64,000 nucleotides of DNA from Bdellovibrionales bacterium (GTDB taxonomy: Bacteria; Bdellovibrionota; Bdellovibrionia; Bdellovibrionales; UBA1609). This document shows positions 24,265-33,875 of the stretch, piece after piece. A program made the position numbers and the translations under genes. The stretch lies in the NCBI GenBank assembly GCA_019637855.1, contig JAHBUX010000002.1, positions 124,001 through 188,000 on the forward strand, given 5' to 3'. Numbering within the stretch: position 1 is the stretch's first letter; each line of letters begins with the position of its first letter. The notes below the pieces were generated by a model. That model had not been told where the DNA came from. It searched no databases and saw nothing but the letters and a program-made list of their open reading frames with translations.

Positions 24265-25180
24265 ACCGATGAGCGGCCGCGAGTTCCCGCGTTTCTCGGC
24301 CATCAAAACTTTTTTCCGTTTGCCGGTGGCGAGTCTTCAAGACGATTTCGACATCGGTTTGATCGGCGTACCTTTTGACGGCGGCGTCTCCTATCGTCCC
24401 GGAGCGCGTTTCGCGCCTACGCGGGTGCGCGAGGTCAGTGCCTTGGGCCGTGGCTACAATTGGTCGCGCGGCGAGAATGTGTTTGAGCGGTTGAGGGTTG
24501 CCGATTTAGGCGATTGTTCGACGGTGCCGATCGACATGAAGCAGACCTATGAAAAGATCGAGGCGTATTTCACCTCCGTGCTCAAGGCGGGTAAACGCTT
24601 CGTGGCTGTGGGCGGAGATCATTCAACCACGCTGCCGATTCTGCGTGCCGTTCGTAAGCATGTGGGAAAGCCGATCAGCTTGATTCACTTTGATGCGCAC
24701 CTGGACACTTATCCGGCGGCGTGGGGGCAAGAGTATCACCACGGTTCATTCGCGCGCCATGCGGTCGAAGAAGGTTTGATCGACGCCAAGAGCAGCTGGC
24801 AGTTTGGATTGCGCGGGCCATTGGCTGGCGGCGAGGATTTGGATTTCGTAAAGAAGCACGGCTTGAATAGCACTACGGTGGATGACATTCGCATCGGTGG
24901 TTTAGAGGCATTTCTAAAAAAGATCCCGGCGTTCGACGGCCCTACTTACATCACCTATGATATCGATTGTTTAGATCCGGCCTATGCTCCGGGCACAGGC
25001 ACTCCGGTTCCCGGTGGTTTGACGACCTATGAAGTGCAACGCATCTTTCGCGCTTTGAAGATCAAGAACCTTGTGGGTTGTGACACGGTCGAATTGTCAC
25101 CACCGTATGATCATGTCGATATCACCGCGATGGCTGTGGTGGACGCTGTATTTGAAATGCTATGCCTGTTCAAAAAATGA
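24254..25180 (+). CDS. speB: Agmatinase/arginase family ureohydrolase
   Basis: Binuclear manganese hydrolase of the ureohydrolase family. All metal motifs are present: VGGDHSTTLPI, LIHFDAHLDTYPA and TYDIDCLDPAYAPGTGTPVPGG. The 308-residue size and the EYHHGSFARHAVEEGLI segment favour agmatinase (agmatine to putrescine and urea) over arginase, but related guanidino-hydrolases remain possible. The ATG at 24254 is chosen; a GTG at 24245 is in frame. It overlaps the next gene by 19 bases. Confidence 0.82.
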   Translation: MEFKPMSGREFPRFSAIKTFFRLPVASLQDDFDIGLIGVPFDGGVSYRPGARFAPTRVREVSALGRGYNWSRGENVFERLRVADLGDCSTVPIDMKQTYEKIEAYFTSVLKAGKRFVAVGGDHSTTLPILRAVRKHVGKPISLIHFDAHLDTYPAAWGQEYHHGSFARHAVEEGLIDAKSSWQFGLRGPLAGGEDLDFVKKHGLNSTTVDDIRIGGLEAFLKKIPAFDGPTYITYDIDCLDPAYAPGTGTPVPGGLTTYEVQRIFRALKIKNLVGCDTVELSPPYDHVDITAMAVVDAVFEMLCLFKK

Positions 25181-25656
25181 TAACGATCGGCCCGTTTCCG
25201 CCGGCTTTAACCGACCGGTTGACGGGTCCGTTAAAAGAGCACGGCGTTTCTTTTCGCCTAATGACCGGTGAAAAAGAAGTGGCTGATTTGCAAAAGCGCA
25301 ATCGCGAACGCGAGCCCACGCAGTACCAGGCGCACAACCCGCATGACTTTATGTATTTGGAGCTCCCGTTCGAGCACATCATGCTGATTCGAGCGGAGGT
25401 TGAGCGCATGGGATTTAGCTTAACCGAATCGGATTTTGATCCTGAGTTTGAAGGCGGGGACTATCTTTGCCCGAAATGCGAACATCATTCGTTGCAGCCG
25501 GGTTTGTGCCCCAAACATCAACTGCCGCTGCTGGAGTTTTCGGCTTGGGTGGCCGCGCAACGCGAGCGCGGCACCCATGTCATGCGAAATTTAATCTGGG
25601 TCTTAGCTTTGATCGCCGCCGTAGGCGCCAGCTGGTACTACTTCGGCCCGGGCTAG
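25162..25656 (+). CDS. Zinc-ribbon protein with C-terminal membrane anchor
   Basis: The 164-residue protein has a C-x2-C...C-x2-H zinc-type motif (CPKCEHHSLQPGLCPKH, about residues 102-118) and a C-terminal membrane helix (NLIWVLALIAAVGASWYYF). The first 80 residues look like a small alpha/beta signal-type domain. Function unknown. It starts inside the end of the agmatinase gene; an in-frame ATG at 25177 is an alternative start. Confidence 0.6.
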   Translation: MPVQKMITIGPFPPALTDRLTGPLKEHGVSFRLMTGEKEVADLQKRNREREPTQYQAHNPHDFMYLELPFEHIMLIRAEVERMGFSLTESDFDPEFEGGDYLCPKCEHHSLQPGLCPKHQLPLLEFSAWVAAQRERGTHVMRNLIWVLALIAAVGASWYYFGPG

Positions 25657-25658
25657 AC

Positions 25659-26096
25659 TTACTTCACTTCCGCTAAGTACTTATCCAAGCGGTCTTTGTT
25701 CATCACGAATTTGGTCGAAAGTGTTTTGGCGGCCGCCTTAACTTCTTCCAGATTCTTCGGTTTACCGACTTGAATCACGCCGACCATCGCCATTGCGGCG
25801 TGCAAGGGGCATTCGTAAAGATAAACACCTTCCTCGGTCACCACGGTGCTGATCGGTTTGCCGATATCACCTTTCCAAGTTTTCGCGCCTTTAGGAATGG
25901 CTACCGAAGCCACGTCATGGGCCGGATCGGTCGGTACGAACTTGATGGTGTCACCTTTTTTGGCTTTCAGCACGGGCGGATCAAACACCATCAAGCTTCC
26001 ATCTTTGCCAGTGTTGAGGGTTTTAACTTCCAAGGTGGCGGCATAAGCGAACGAGGACAGAGAGGCAATCAAAGAGAATACGAATAGTCTTTTCAC
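25659..26096 (-). CDS. Pseudoazurin-like type 1 copper protein
   Basis: A 145-residue cupredoxin with signal peptide (MKRLFVFSLIASLSSFAYA). The type 1 copper ligands are visible: His in DPAHDVAS and the Cys-His-Met set in ECPLHAAMAMVGVI. Pseudoazurins are periplasmic electron carriers, often to nitrite reductase or cytochrome peroxidase; neither partner is in the window. A short C-terminal helix beyond the copper loop is also typical. It stands alone, convergent with the gene before it. Confidence 0.85.
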   Translation of the reverse strand: MKRLFVFSLIASLSSFAYAATLEVKTLNTGKDGSLMVFDPPVLKAKKGDTIKFVPTDPAHDVASVAIPKGAKTWKGDIGKPISTVVTEEGVYLYECPLHAAMAMVGVIQVGKPKNLEEVKAAAKTLSTKFVMNKDRLDKYLAEVK

Positions 26097-26203
26097 CAGA
26101 ACTCCTTTTTGTGTGCGAGACGAATGTAGGACTGCAAGCGCTTGGGCTCAAGCCAATTCTCCATTGAAAGGCAAACGAATGTTTGAGTCAGCGGGTGCGT
26201 GGC

Positions 26204-28915
26204 CTAATGACCAATAACCGCCAGCACTTTCTGACGGGCTTGGTCCAGCTCGTTACGTGACGGCACGGCGCCTTGCGCGAAATCGGGCCGGCCTCCGCCT
26301 TTGCCACCTAACGCGGCGGCGACTTCACCGAGGATTTTGCCTGCGTTCAACTTCGGCGTTAAGGATTTGCTCACGCTGACGATGAGTGGGTGAGTGGTGT
26401 CGCCCTGACCCACGATCACGATGACGGCGTCCTTCAGCTTGTCCTGCAGCCGGTCGGAAAGATCGCTCAACACCTTGCGGTCGTCCATTGGAATATCGGC
26501 GAACACGAAACGGCCATTCACGCCGGCCACGCTGAAGGCAGTGGCCGAAGAGACCAGTGAGTCCACGTCGACGTTTTTACCTTTCAGCGATTGAATTTCG
26601 CGCTGAAGGACTTTGGCGTTGTCTTGCGCAGAGGCGATCACATCGGGTAGTCGGCCGCCTTCGCCCTCCAAATATTTTTGCCAGTTCAAAGTGATTCCAG
26701 CCTGAGCGCGGGCTTGCAAAGCTTCACGGCTCAAAGCGTTCAAATACTCGGCGGCCTTTTCGCCGGTGATGGCTTCGATACGGCGCACGCCGGCGCTGAC
26801 GCCGCTTTCGCTCACGATTTTAAAGAAGCGAATCTGCGCGGTGTTGGAGACATGCGTGCCGCCGCAAAGTTCCATGGAGAACTCGCCCATCTGAATCACG
26901 CGCACCTCATCGCCGTACTTTTCACCGAACAAAGCCATGGCGCCCCGATCCAAAGCGGCTTTATGAGTCATCACTTCCGAATGCACCTGGACACCTTTGC
27001 CGATCTCGGCGTTGACCAGGTTTTCGATCTCTTCGGTCTCAGCCACCGTCAGCGGTTGGTTGTGAGTGAAGTCAAAACGCAAACGATCGGCCTCAACCAA
27101 TGAACCCGCCTGCTGCACATGCGTGCCCAGCACCTGGCGCAACGCCGAGTGCATCAAGTGTGTGGCCGAGTGGTTGTTGGCGGTGTTGCGGCGCTCGAAG
27201 CTGTTGACCACCAATTGCACCGGGTCAGTGAGTCGAATCACGCCGTCGGTGACGCGCACGTGATGCAAGAAGGTGCCGTTGAGTTTGGTGGTGTCTAAGA
27301 CCTCGGCCTCACCGCTGGGAGAACGGATCACTCCCTTGTCGCCGACCTGGCCGCCGCTTTCCGCGTAAAAGCAGGTTTTGTCGGTGATGATAACGCCGGT
27401 TTGATCGTTGTGCAGTTCGGTCACGTCTTTGCGGCCGTCGGAAAGAGCCTGCAGCTTCACTTGTGTTTCTTGTGAGGTCTCGTAGCCAGTGAACTTGGTA
27501 TCGCCGTTTTGCCTTTGCAACTGTTGCGTGTATTGGACCAGGAAGGCCTGATCGCCGGAAATATTTTTGCCTTTCCACGAAGCGCGGGCTTTTTCTTTGG
27601 CTTGCTTCAGCAAGCGTTCAAAGCCGAGTTCGTCGATCGCATGGCCTTTTTCTTGCGCCATTAAACGCGTCAAATCCACTGGAAAGCCATAGGTATCGTA
27701 GAGTTTGAACAGCACTTCGCCGGGCAGAGTGCCGCCGCTCGCGAGCCGCGACATCTCTTGCGTCAGCACCTGAGTGCCGGTGTCCAAAGTGGACAGGAAG
27801 CGCTTTTCCTCATCGACCACCGTGCGTTCGATCAAAGTGCGTTGCTGCTTGAGCTCGCCGTAAAAGCCACCCATTTTCTCGATCACTTGCGCCACCACTG
27901 CCGGCAAGATCGATTGATCTTCCGACAGTTGGCGACCATAGCGGATTGCCCGACGCATGATGCGACGTAAAACGTAACCGCGTCCTTCGTTCGAAGGCAA
28001 AACGCCGTCGGCGATCAAAAAGCCCGTGGCGCGAGCGTGATCGGCCAGCACGCGCATGGCCACATTCACGCGGTCTTGCGCCATGGCCGCATCGCGCGGC
28101 AAGCCTTTGAGAGAGGCCACATATTCTTGTTTCGATAGGCGTGCGGCCACTTGAATCAAGTCTTGAAACAGATCGGTGTCATAGTTCGAAAGTTTACCTT
28201 GGAGAACTGCGGTCATGCGCTCGAGACCGGCGCCGGTGTCGACGGAAGGCCTCGGCAGTTTTACGCGGCCGCCTTTGCCATCCTCTTCGAACTGCATAAA
28301 CACGTGATTCCAGATTTCCATAAAGCGATCGCCGTTACCGCCCATGACGTTCTCTTTCGGATCACCCGGCACGTCGGGGCCGAGATCGTAAAAGATCTCC
28401 GAGCACGGACCGCAGGGGCCAGCGTCACCCATGCGCCAAAAGTTGTCCTTTTCCCCAAAGCGGTAGATGCGGTCTTTAGACACGCCCTCTTGCTTGTGCC
28501 AGATGTCCGCGGCCTCGTCGTCGTCTTGGAAGACCGAAACGTAGAGGCGATCTTTGTCGATGCCATACACTTTGGTGATCAGTTCCCAGCCGAAATGGAT
28601 CGACTCTTTCTTGAAATAATCGCCGAAGGAGAAGTTACCCAGCATCTCGAAGAAGGTGTGGTGACGAGCGGTGTGACCGACGTTTTCCAAATCGTTGTGT
28701 TTGCCGCCGGCGCGCACGCACTTTTGCGCTGAGACGGCGCGAGTGTACGGGCGTTGTTCCAACCCCACAAACACGTTTTTAAACTGGTTCATACCGGCAT
28801 TGGTGAAGAGCAGGGTGGGGTCGCCCTCAGGAATCAGACGTGAGCTTGGCACCGGCTGATGACCGTGTTGGGCGAAGTAGTCGATAAACTTTTGGCGAAC
28901 CTCATGGCTTTTCAT
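26204..28915 (-). CDS. alaS: Alanyl-tRNA synthetase
   Basis: A full-length, 903-residue class II synthetase charging tRNA-Ala. Motifs run from the N-terminal SSRLIPEGDPTLLFTNAGMNQFK through the catalytic domain (VSAQKCVRAGGKHNDLENVG), the editing domain with zinc-type HSATHLMHSALRQVLG and MELCGGTHVSNT, and the C-terminal GGKGGGRPDFAQG of the C-Ala domain. Its start overlaps the end of recX by 14 bases, the recX-alaS order seen in many bacteria. Confidence 0.96.
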   Translation of the reverse strand: MKSHEVRQKFIDYFAQHGHQPVPSSRLIPEGDPTLLFTNAGMNQFKNVFVGLEQRPYTRAVSAQKCVRAGGKHNDLENVGHTARHHTFFEMLGNFSFGDYFKKESIHFGWELITKVYGIDKDRLYVSVFQDDDEAADIWHKQEGVSKDRIYRFGEKDNFWRMGDAGPCGPCSEIFYDLGPDVPGDPKENVMGGNGDRFMEIWNHVFMQFEEDGKGGRVKLPRPSVDTGAGLERMTAVLQGKLSNYDTDLFQDLIQVAARLSKQEYVASLKGLPRDAAMAQDRVNVAMRVLADHARATGFLIADGVLPSNEGRGYVLRRIMRRAIRYGRQLSEDQSILPAVVAQVIEKMGGFYGELKQQRTLIERTVVDEEKRFLSTLDTGTQVLTQEMSRLASGGTLPGEVLFKLYDTYGFPVDLTRLMAQEKGHAIDELGFERLLKQAKEKARASWKGKNISGDQAFLVQYTQQLQRQNGDTKFTGYETSQETQVKLQALSDGRKDVTELHNDQTGVIITDKTCFYAESGGQVGDKGVIRSPSGEAEVLDTTKLNGTFLHHVRVTDGVIRLTDPVQLVVNSFERRNTANNHSATHLMHSALRQVLGTHVQQAGSLVEADRLRFDFTHNQPLTVAETEEIENLVNAEIGKGVQVHSEVMTHKAALDRGAMALFGEKYGDEVRVIQMGEFSMELCGGTHVSNTAQIRFFKIVSESGVSAGVRRIEAITGEKAAEYLNALSREALQARAQAGITLNWQKYLEGEGGRLPDVIASAQDNAKVLQREIQSLKGKNVDVDSLVSSATAFSVAGVNGRFVFADIPMDDRKVLSDLSDRLQDKLKDAVIVIVGQGDTTHPLIVSVSKSLTPKLNAGKILGEVAAALGGKGGGRPDFAQGAVPSRNELDQARQKVLAVIGH

Positions 28916-29348
28916 TCAACACCTGCTTGATCCCGCGGTCGTCAAAACCGCGGTACTTTAAAAATCGATACACTTTCGTACGCTCTTCGAATGTCAATTC
29001 GGAGGGAGAGCCAAACTTGCGCTCAACCAACGTGCGAATAGCCGTCACTTCGGCTTCATCATCACGCGGCGGTACCGGCAATCCCTTTTTGCGCAACTGC
29101 CCCTCGATGTAGCGGCGGCTTTTCAAACTGTGGCGGTAAGCCGCGGTGGCGCGCTGAGCGAGCTCTTCCTCGGGCGGGATCCAACCGTTTTCTGCGGCTT
29201 CATTCAAGGCTTTTTCGACGATTTCAGGATTGTACAGGCGGGAGAGTTTGCTGTGCAGTTCGTGGCGGGAGTGATCGCGCATGGCCAGGTACCGGGTGAT
29301 CCGGTCCAAAGCCTGCGCATATTCGGATCTATTTGTCGTCTCCGTCAC
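28902..29348 (-). CDS. recX: Regulatory protein RecX
   Basis: A 148-residue RecX that restrains RecA filament growth. Typical features are ALDRITRYLAMRDHSRHELHSKL at the N-terminus, the AAENGWIPPEEELAQRATAAYRH helix, and three-helix repeats ending FLKYRGFDDRGIKQVL. It sits between pilT and alaS rather than next to recA, which is 3 kb away on the other strand. It overlaps the end of the pilT gene by 20 bases. Confidence 0.85.
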   Translation of the reverse strand: MTETTNRSEYAQALDRITRYLAMRDHSRHELHSKLSRLYNPEIVEKALNEAAENGWIPPEEELAQRATAAYRHSLKSRRYIEGQLRKKGLPVPPRDDEAEVTAIRTLVERKFGSPSELTFEERTKVYRFLKYRGFDDRGIKQVLNEKP

Positions 29349-30543
29349 TACCTGTTTTCCGCGTTTTTTTGATTTCGGTGGGCATAACGATTTCCACCTC
29401 GGTAATGTTATGCCACTTATCGTTCACCTTTCTATCATACAAGCCTGTTTGCGACCATTTTTTCCCGTCCATAGCGGTAAAACCTTCGACCCGAATGCGG
29501 AAGTCTTCAGGGCGAGCGCAGTGCAGCAGGGCCTCTTCGTAGGTGATCAAATCCTTGTTCAGAAGTTCCATCAGGCTTTGATCGAAACCCTGCATACCGT
29601 AAACGGCGCCTTCCTCGATAGCCTGGGGGATGCCGGTGGTTTCTTTTGGGTCTTCGATCAGGTCGCGCACACGGGCGCTGTTGATCATAATTTCAACCGC
29701 AGGCACCAAACCGGCACCGTCTTTACGCCGACATAGGCGTTGCGAGATCACGGCCTTCAAAGTGGCGCCGAGCTGCATGCGCACTTGAGCCTGTTGGGAG
29801 GCTTCGAAGGCGGCCAGAATGCGGTTGATGGTTTCGGTGGCGTCAAGAGTGTGCAAAGTAGAGAGCACCAAGTGTCCGGTCTCAGCCGCCAGAAGAGCGC
29901 TTTCAATAGTTTCGCGATCGCGCATTTCACCGATCAGAATCACGTCGGGATCTTGGCGCAGACCGGCCCTGAGTGCGCGTGCGAAAGAGTAAGAGTCGAT
30001 GCCGATCTCACGTTGAGTGATCAGACTCTTGCGGTCGCGGATCAAGTACTCGATGGGGTCTTCAATCGTCAGAATATGTTTGCTGTCGCGTTTGTTGATG
30101 TCATCGATGAGCGCCGCCAAAGTGGACGATTTGCCCGAGCCGGCCACGCCGGTCACTAACACGAGGCCGCGTTCTTGCTGAGCGATCTTACTGACCATGG
30201 CCGGCAGAGTGAGTTCCTCGAAAGTGGGCACTTTGAAGGGGATATTGCGGATCACCATGCGCGTGGTCCCGCGCTGGCGGAAGACGCTGATACGAAAGCG
30301 GCCTAAACCGGAAATCCCGTAGCCGAGATCGATCTCGCGGAACTCTTCAAAATGCGCGCGTTGCTTTTCGTCTAAGAGTCCCATGGCCATTTCGAGGATT
30401 TGGTTGCCATTGAGTATGGGAGCGCTCGAGCCGAGCGGGCGCAAAACGCCATTGCGGCGAATGACAGGCATCACGCCCGCCTTCAGGTGCACGTCGGTGG
30501 CGCCTTTCTCCAGCGCCTTTTTTAAAATCTCCTCGAGTGTCAC
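29329..30543 (-). CDS. pilT: PilT/PilU-type twitching motility ATPase
   Basis: A hexameric retraction ATPase of type IV pili. It opens TLEEILKKALEKGATDVHL, has Walker A GVAGSGKSSTL, the Asp box, Walker B DPDVILIGEMRD, the His box TLHTLDATETI, and an RVRDLIEDPKET segment where PilT has its AIRNLIRE motif. That last difference and a 45-residue extension after the core lean towards a PilU-like or second-PilT role. The GTG at 30543 follows GAAGAGAGA and is preferred to an upstream ATG at 30579 with no ribosome site. Confidence 0.85.
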   Translation of the reverse strand: MTLEEILKKALEKGATDVHLKAGVMPVIRRNGVLRPLGSSAPILNGNQILEMAMGLLDEKQRAHFEEFREIDLGYGISGLGRFRISVFRQRGTTRMVIRNIPFKVPTFEELTLPAMVSKIAQQERGLVLVTGVAGSGKSSTLAALIDDINKRDSKHILTIEDPIEYLIRDRKSLITQREIGIDSYSFARALRAGLRQDPDVILIGEMRDRETIESALLAAETGHLVLSTLHTLDATETINRILAAFEASQQAQVRMQLGATLKAVISQRLCRRKDGAGLVPAVEIMINSARVRDLIEDPKETTGIPQAIEEGAVYGMQGFDQSLMELLNKDLITYEEALLHCARPEDFRIRVEGFTAMDGKKWSQTGLYDRKVNDKWHNITEVEIVMPTEIKKTRKTGSDGDDK

Positions 30544-30740
30544 AGCTCTCTCTTCGGAGAATGAGGCGCAAATCTTCACATCTCAAAATGAGACAAAACA
30601 GTACGAATACGTCCAGTGACAGTCGAAATTTCGGTCAAATGTAAATAGACTATTCAGGTGACCACTGCGGCGACGACTTAAGCGCTAGAACCGCGGCGTT
30701 GGCCTTGCAAATTGAAAGAGATAGCCAGGGGGGCTGATCT

Positions 30741-31580
30741 GTGAAGACAAAACTCTCGCGACTTATTTCGATACGCACGCTTGTTATACTCAGCGTAGCC
30801 ATGGGCTTAGGACTCTTTCAGAACTGCTCGCAGGCCAAATTCTCGGCCGGTGCCAGCGACCAAGGGAGCAACGGCTACAATGATCAATGGCGCGATGGCC
30901 TTGATCAGCCCAATTTGAATCCCGGCTCTTGCTACAACGTTTTGCACCAACTGGCGACCGACGCCAAAGTGGTGTTCGTGGTGGACAACTCGGGTTCAAA
31001 CACCAGCACCGATCCGATGAAAACTATGCGCGCCGGTTCCATCGAGGCCTTCTTCAACGACTTTAAAAGCAAACAGAATTTCTGGTATGGATTCATCACT
31101 TTTAAGGGAGTGGGAGCTTCGGCCCTGATCAACAACGGCAATAGCAGCCAACCGACCATCACCAATTTATTGCCGCCCATGCAGAGCGCGATCGCCACCT
31201 TCAAGGCCGCGGCGGACAACGGCAATACGCCTTACAAGGCCGCCACCGATATGGCCATGCTCGCCCTGCAAAATGACACCAACGTGAATGCCAACACTAA
31301 GTGGATTGTGGTTTTCTTGTCGGATGGTCAGCCCACTCCGATGCGCACAGACGAGCAGCTCAAAGCCGACGTCGAAGGCCTTCTGGCTGTCAAGCCCGGT
31401 AAGGTCAGCTTCAATACGATCTACTACGGTTCCGCCGATCTCGAAGCCACCGAGCGTTTGCGCATGATGGCTCAGGTCGGAGGCGGAAAGTTTCTCGACA
31501 CCAACGCCAATCCGTCGGGCAAATCTTTCTTGATCTCCAACGTGATCAACGTCCCCGGCATGCCGGCTTGCCAACCCTAG
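30741..31580 (+). CDS. Von Willebrand factor A domain lipoprotein
   Basis: A 279-residue secreted protein with a signal segment ending GLGLFQNCSQ, where the Cys in an FQNC context is probably lipidated, a form common in Bdellovibrio lipoproteins. From about residue 78 a VWA domain follows with the MIDAS motif VVDNSGSNT, the conserved Thr in NGNTPYKAATDMA, and Asp in VVFLSDGQPTP. VWA domains bind proteins through a metal ion, often at the cell surface. The ligand is unknown. Starts with GTG; stands alone upstream of pgpA. Confidence 0.75.
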   Translation: MKTKLSRLISIRTLVILSVAMGLGLFQNCSQAKFSAGASDQGSNGYNDQWRDGLDQPNLNPGSCYNVLHQLATDAKVVFVVDNSGSNTSTDPMKTMRAGSIEAFFNDFKSKQNFWYGFITFKGVGASALINNGNSSQPTITNLLPPMQSAIATFKAAADNGNTPYKAATDMAMLALQNDTNVNANTKWIVVFLSDGQPTPMRTDEQLKADVEGLLAVKPGKVSFNTIYYGSADLEATERLRMMAQVGGGKFLDTNANPSGKSFLISNVINVPGMPACQP

Positions 31581-31615
31581 ACCTGAGCTTGGCGGCGTGT
31601 TAGCTCTTTACGAGC

Positions 31616-32092
31616 ATGACGCCGCTACATCGTTACTCTCTTAAAATTTTGGCCACTTGGTTTGGTTGTGGGCACGCGCCCAAAGTGCCGGGCACTATCG
31701 GTACTCTTGGCGCCATTCCCCTGGTCTGGTGGTTCTCTTCTTTTAGTGAACTCAAATATCTAGTGGTCACCCTATGTTTCGCGGGTTTTGCCATTATGGT
31801 GGCTCATCTCTACGAGATGGAGATCGCCGGCGGCGAACATGACTCACCGGAGCTGGTCATCGATGAGGTGGCGGGTTTTTTGGTGACTATGGCTTTGGTG
31901 CCTTTCACCTGGTCTTGGGTGCTCTTGGGTTTTGTATTGTTTCGCGCTTTGGATATGCTCAAACCTTTTCCCATCTCTTACGTCGACAAAAAGGTGTTGG
32001 GCGGCGTAGGGGCGGTCGGCGATGATCTTCTGGCCGGTGTGATCGCGAACCTCATTCTACAAGTGATTCTGCAAAACGGCTGGATGCCGTAG
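31616..32092 (+). CDS. pgpA: Phosphatidylglycerophosphatase A
   Basis: A 158-residue inner-membrane phosphatase making phosphatidylglycerol. Motifs are ATWFGCGHAPKVPGTIGTL at the N-terminus, LVIDEVAGFLVTMALVP in the middle, the FRALDMLKPFPI segment and GDDLLAGVIANL at the end, with about four membrane helices. Followed at 12 bases by the cinA-like gene and then recA, the pgpA-cinA-recA order common in Gram-negative bacteria. Confidence 0.9.
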   Translation: MTPLHRYSLKILATWFGCGHAPKVPGTIGTLGAIPLVWWFSSFSELKYLVVTLCFAGFAIMVAHLYEMEIAGGEHDSPELVIDEVAGFLVTMALVPFTWSWVLLGFVLFRALDMLKPFPISYVDKKVLGGVGAVGDDLLAGVIANLILQVILQNGWMP

Positions 32093-32104
32093 GGGAGCTA
32101 TAAC

Positions 32105-32593
32105 GTGAACGCCGAGCTGTCAGGCCGGATTCAAGAGCTGGAAAAACTATGTCTGTTGCGCGGTTGGAAAATCGGCTCGGCCGAGAGCTGTACGGGCGGC
32201 CTACTGGCCAGCTGGATTTGCGCGTGGCCGGGAGTCTCCAAGTTCTTTCAAGGTGCTGTGGTGAGTTATGCGCGCTCTGTCAAAGAGGATGTGCTGGGAG
32301 TTCCTCGCGCTTTGATTTTGGCCCACGGCGAAGTGAGTTTGCCGGTGGCGCGCCAAATGGCTTTAGGAGCCCGCTCCGTTCTTGCGGCGGATTGGACGGT
32401 GAGCATCACAGGCATTGCAGGTCCGAGTGGCGGAAGTCCCGGCAAGCCGGTGGGCACTGTATGCTTTGCGGTGACTGGTCCAGGCTTTGAAAGGTTGTCC
32501 CAGCAAGCGTTTCCGGCGGGAGCGGGCCGGGAAGACATCCAGCGCCAAGCCGCTCTTTTTGCTTTCGATTTTCTCCTAAGTGCGATGAGATGA
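32105..32593 (+). CDS. pncC: CinA C-terminal-type NMN amidohydrolase
   Basis: A 162-residue stand-alone CinA C-terminal domain (PncC family, nicotinamide-nucleotide amidase, pyridine nucleotide salvage). Visible are GSAESCTGGLLASWI with the catalytic Ser, FFQGAVVSYARSVKEDVLGV, and SITGIAGPSGGSPGKPVGTVCFAV. The N-terminal COG1058 domain of full CinA is absent. The start is GTG at 32105. It precedes recA by 71 bases. Confidence 0.88.
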   Translation: MNAELSGRIQELEKLCLLRGWKIGSAESCTGGLLASWICAWPGVSKFFQGAVVSYARSVKEDVLGVPRALILAHGEVSLPVARQMALGARSVLAADWTVSITGIAGPSGGSPGKPVGTVCFAVTGPGFERLSQQAFPAGAGREDIQRQAALFAFDFLLSAMR

Positions 32594-32664
32594 CGAAAGT
32601 TGGAAGCTGGGTAAAACATCGGTGGGTCTCACGGGGACGTGGACTCCCAGGTTAGGAGAAAGTA

Positions 32665-33819
32665 ATGGCAATTCACGTGGGCACAGGCGGCGACAACAAG
32701 GGCAAAGCCTTGGAACTCGCGATCGCCTCGATCGAGAAGCAGTTTGGTAAAGGCTCGATCATGAAGCTCGGCGGAGATAAAGGTCTGTACGAAAATGTTC
32801 CCGTATTTTCCACGGGCGCATTGAGTCTGGACATTGCTCTCGGTATTGGCGGTCTGCCGAAAGGCCGCATTGTTGAAGTCTATGGACCGGAAAGCTCCGG
32901 TAAAACCACTCTGGCATTGAGCACTGTGGCTCAAGCCCAAAAGGCGGGCGGCTCGGTCGCGTATGTGGATGCAGAGCATGCTTTGGATATCGGTTACGCT
33001 CGTAAACTGGGCGTGAAGGTTGAAGACATGTTGGTCTCGCAACCCGACACTGGCGAACAGGCCCTCGAGATCGTTGAGACTCTGGTGCGCTCGGGCGCGG
33101 TCGATGTGTTGGTGGTCGACTCGGTAGCGGCTTTGACCCCGCGGGCAGAGATCGAAGGCGAGATGGGCGATAGCCATATGGGTCTGCAAGCGCGCTTGAT
33201 GTCGCAGGCTCTGCGTAAGCTGACGGCGGCGATTTCTCGCAGCAACACTTTGGTGATCTTCATCAACCAAATCCGTATGAAGATTGGCGTGATGTTCGGT
33301 AATCCGGAAACCACTACCGGTGGTAACGCTCTGAAGTTCTACGCCTCTGTACGTTTGGACGTGCGCCGTATCGGTGCCATTCAAGCTGGTGAAGAGGTGG
33401 TGGGTAATCGCACCGCCGTGAAAGTGGTGAAGAATAAAATGGCTCCTCCGTTTGCGAAGGTGGAATTCGACCTGATGTACGGTGAAGGCATTTCGGCCGA
33501 AGGTGATGTGCTCGATATCGGCGTCAAGAAAGAGATGATCGATAAATCCGGCGCTTGGTATTCGGTCAATGGTGAACGCATGGGACAAGGTCGTGATCAG
33601 GCCAAGCAGTTTCTGAAAGACAATCCCAAACTGATGACTGAGCTGCGCGAGAAAATTCTTACCGCTTACGGAATTGGCGCTAAGGGTTCGGCTCCGAAGG
33701 CAGAGGCTGTGGCGAGTTTGGTCGATAAGGCCAAAGCGGCGCCGGTGGCCGAGAAAGCTCCTGCAGCGGTGTCGGCCGCCGCCTCCAAAGGCATGGACAA
33801 GAAACCGGCTCGCAAATAG
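32665..33819 (+). CDS. recA: RecA recombinase
   Basis: A 384-residue RecA for homologous recombination and SOS activation. It has Walker [10 protein letters not shown], the AEHALD segment, [20 protein letters not shown], the L2 loop [16 protein letters not shown] and a long Ala/Lys-rich C-terminal tail (about 40 residues) longer than usual. AGGAGA precedes the ATG. I found no clear LexA-type palindrome in the 71 bases upstream. A strong hairpin terminator follows. Confidence 0.97.
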   Translation: MAIHVGTGGDNKGKALELAIASIEKQFGKGSIMKLGGDKGLYENVPVFSTGALSLDIALGIGGLPKGRIVEVYGPESSGKTTLALSTVAQAQKAGGSVAYVDAEHALDIGYARKLGVKVEDMLVSQPDTGEQALEIVETLVRSGAVDVLVVDSVAALTPRAEIEGEMGDSHMGLQARLMSQALRKLTAAISRSNTLVIFINQIRMKIGVMFGNPETTTGGNALKFYASVRLDVRRIGAIQAGEEVVGNRTAVKVVKNKMAPPFAKVEFDLMYGEGISAEGDVLDIGVKKEMIDKSGAWYSVNGERMGQGRDQAKQFLKDNPKLMTELREKILTAYGIGAKGSAPKAEAVASLVDKAKAAPVAEKAPAAVSAAASKGMDKKPARK

Positions 33820-33845
33820 TCGCTTCGTTTAAAAAGCAGAGAAAT

Positions 33846-33875
33846 AAAAAGGGTCGCATAAATGCGACCCTTTTT
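33846..33875. terminator. Bidirectional rho-independent terminator after recA
   Basis: AAAAAGGGTCGCAT (33846-33859) pairs perfectly with ATGCGACCCTTTTT (33862-33875) around two A residues. A and T runs on the two sides let it work for recA and for the convergent gene, whose TAA stop overlaps its T run. Confidence 0.9.

Noticed and set aside
32594-32664. Possible LexA box upstream of recA
   Set aside because: No TTAC-N3-GTAA or CTG-N10-CAG type palindrome found in the 71-base gap.
32629-33588. 319-residue open frame on the minus strand across recA
   Set aside because: Shadow of the recA coding frame in GC-rich DNA; no ribosome site, no plausible protein features.
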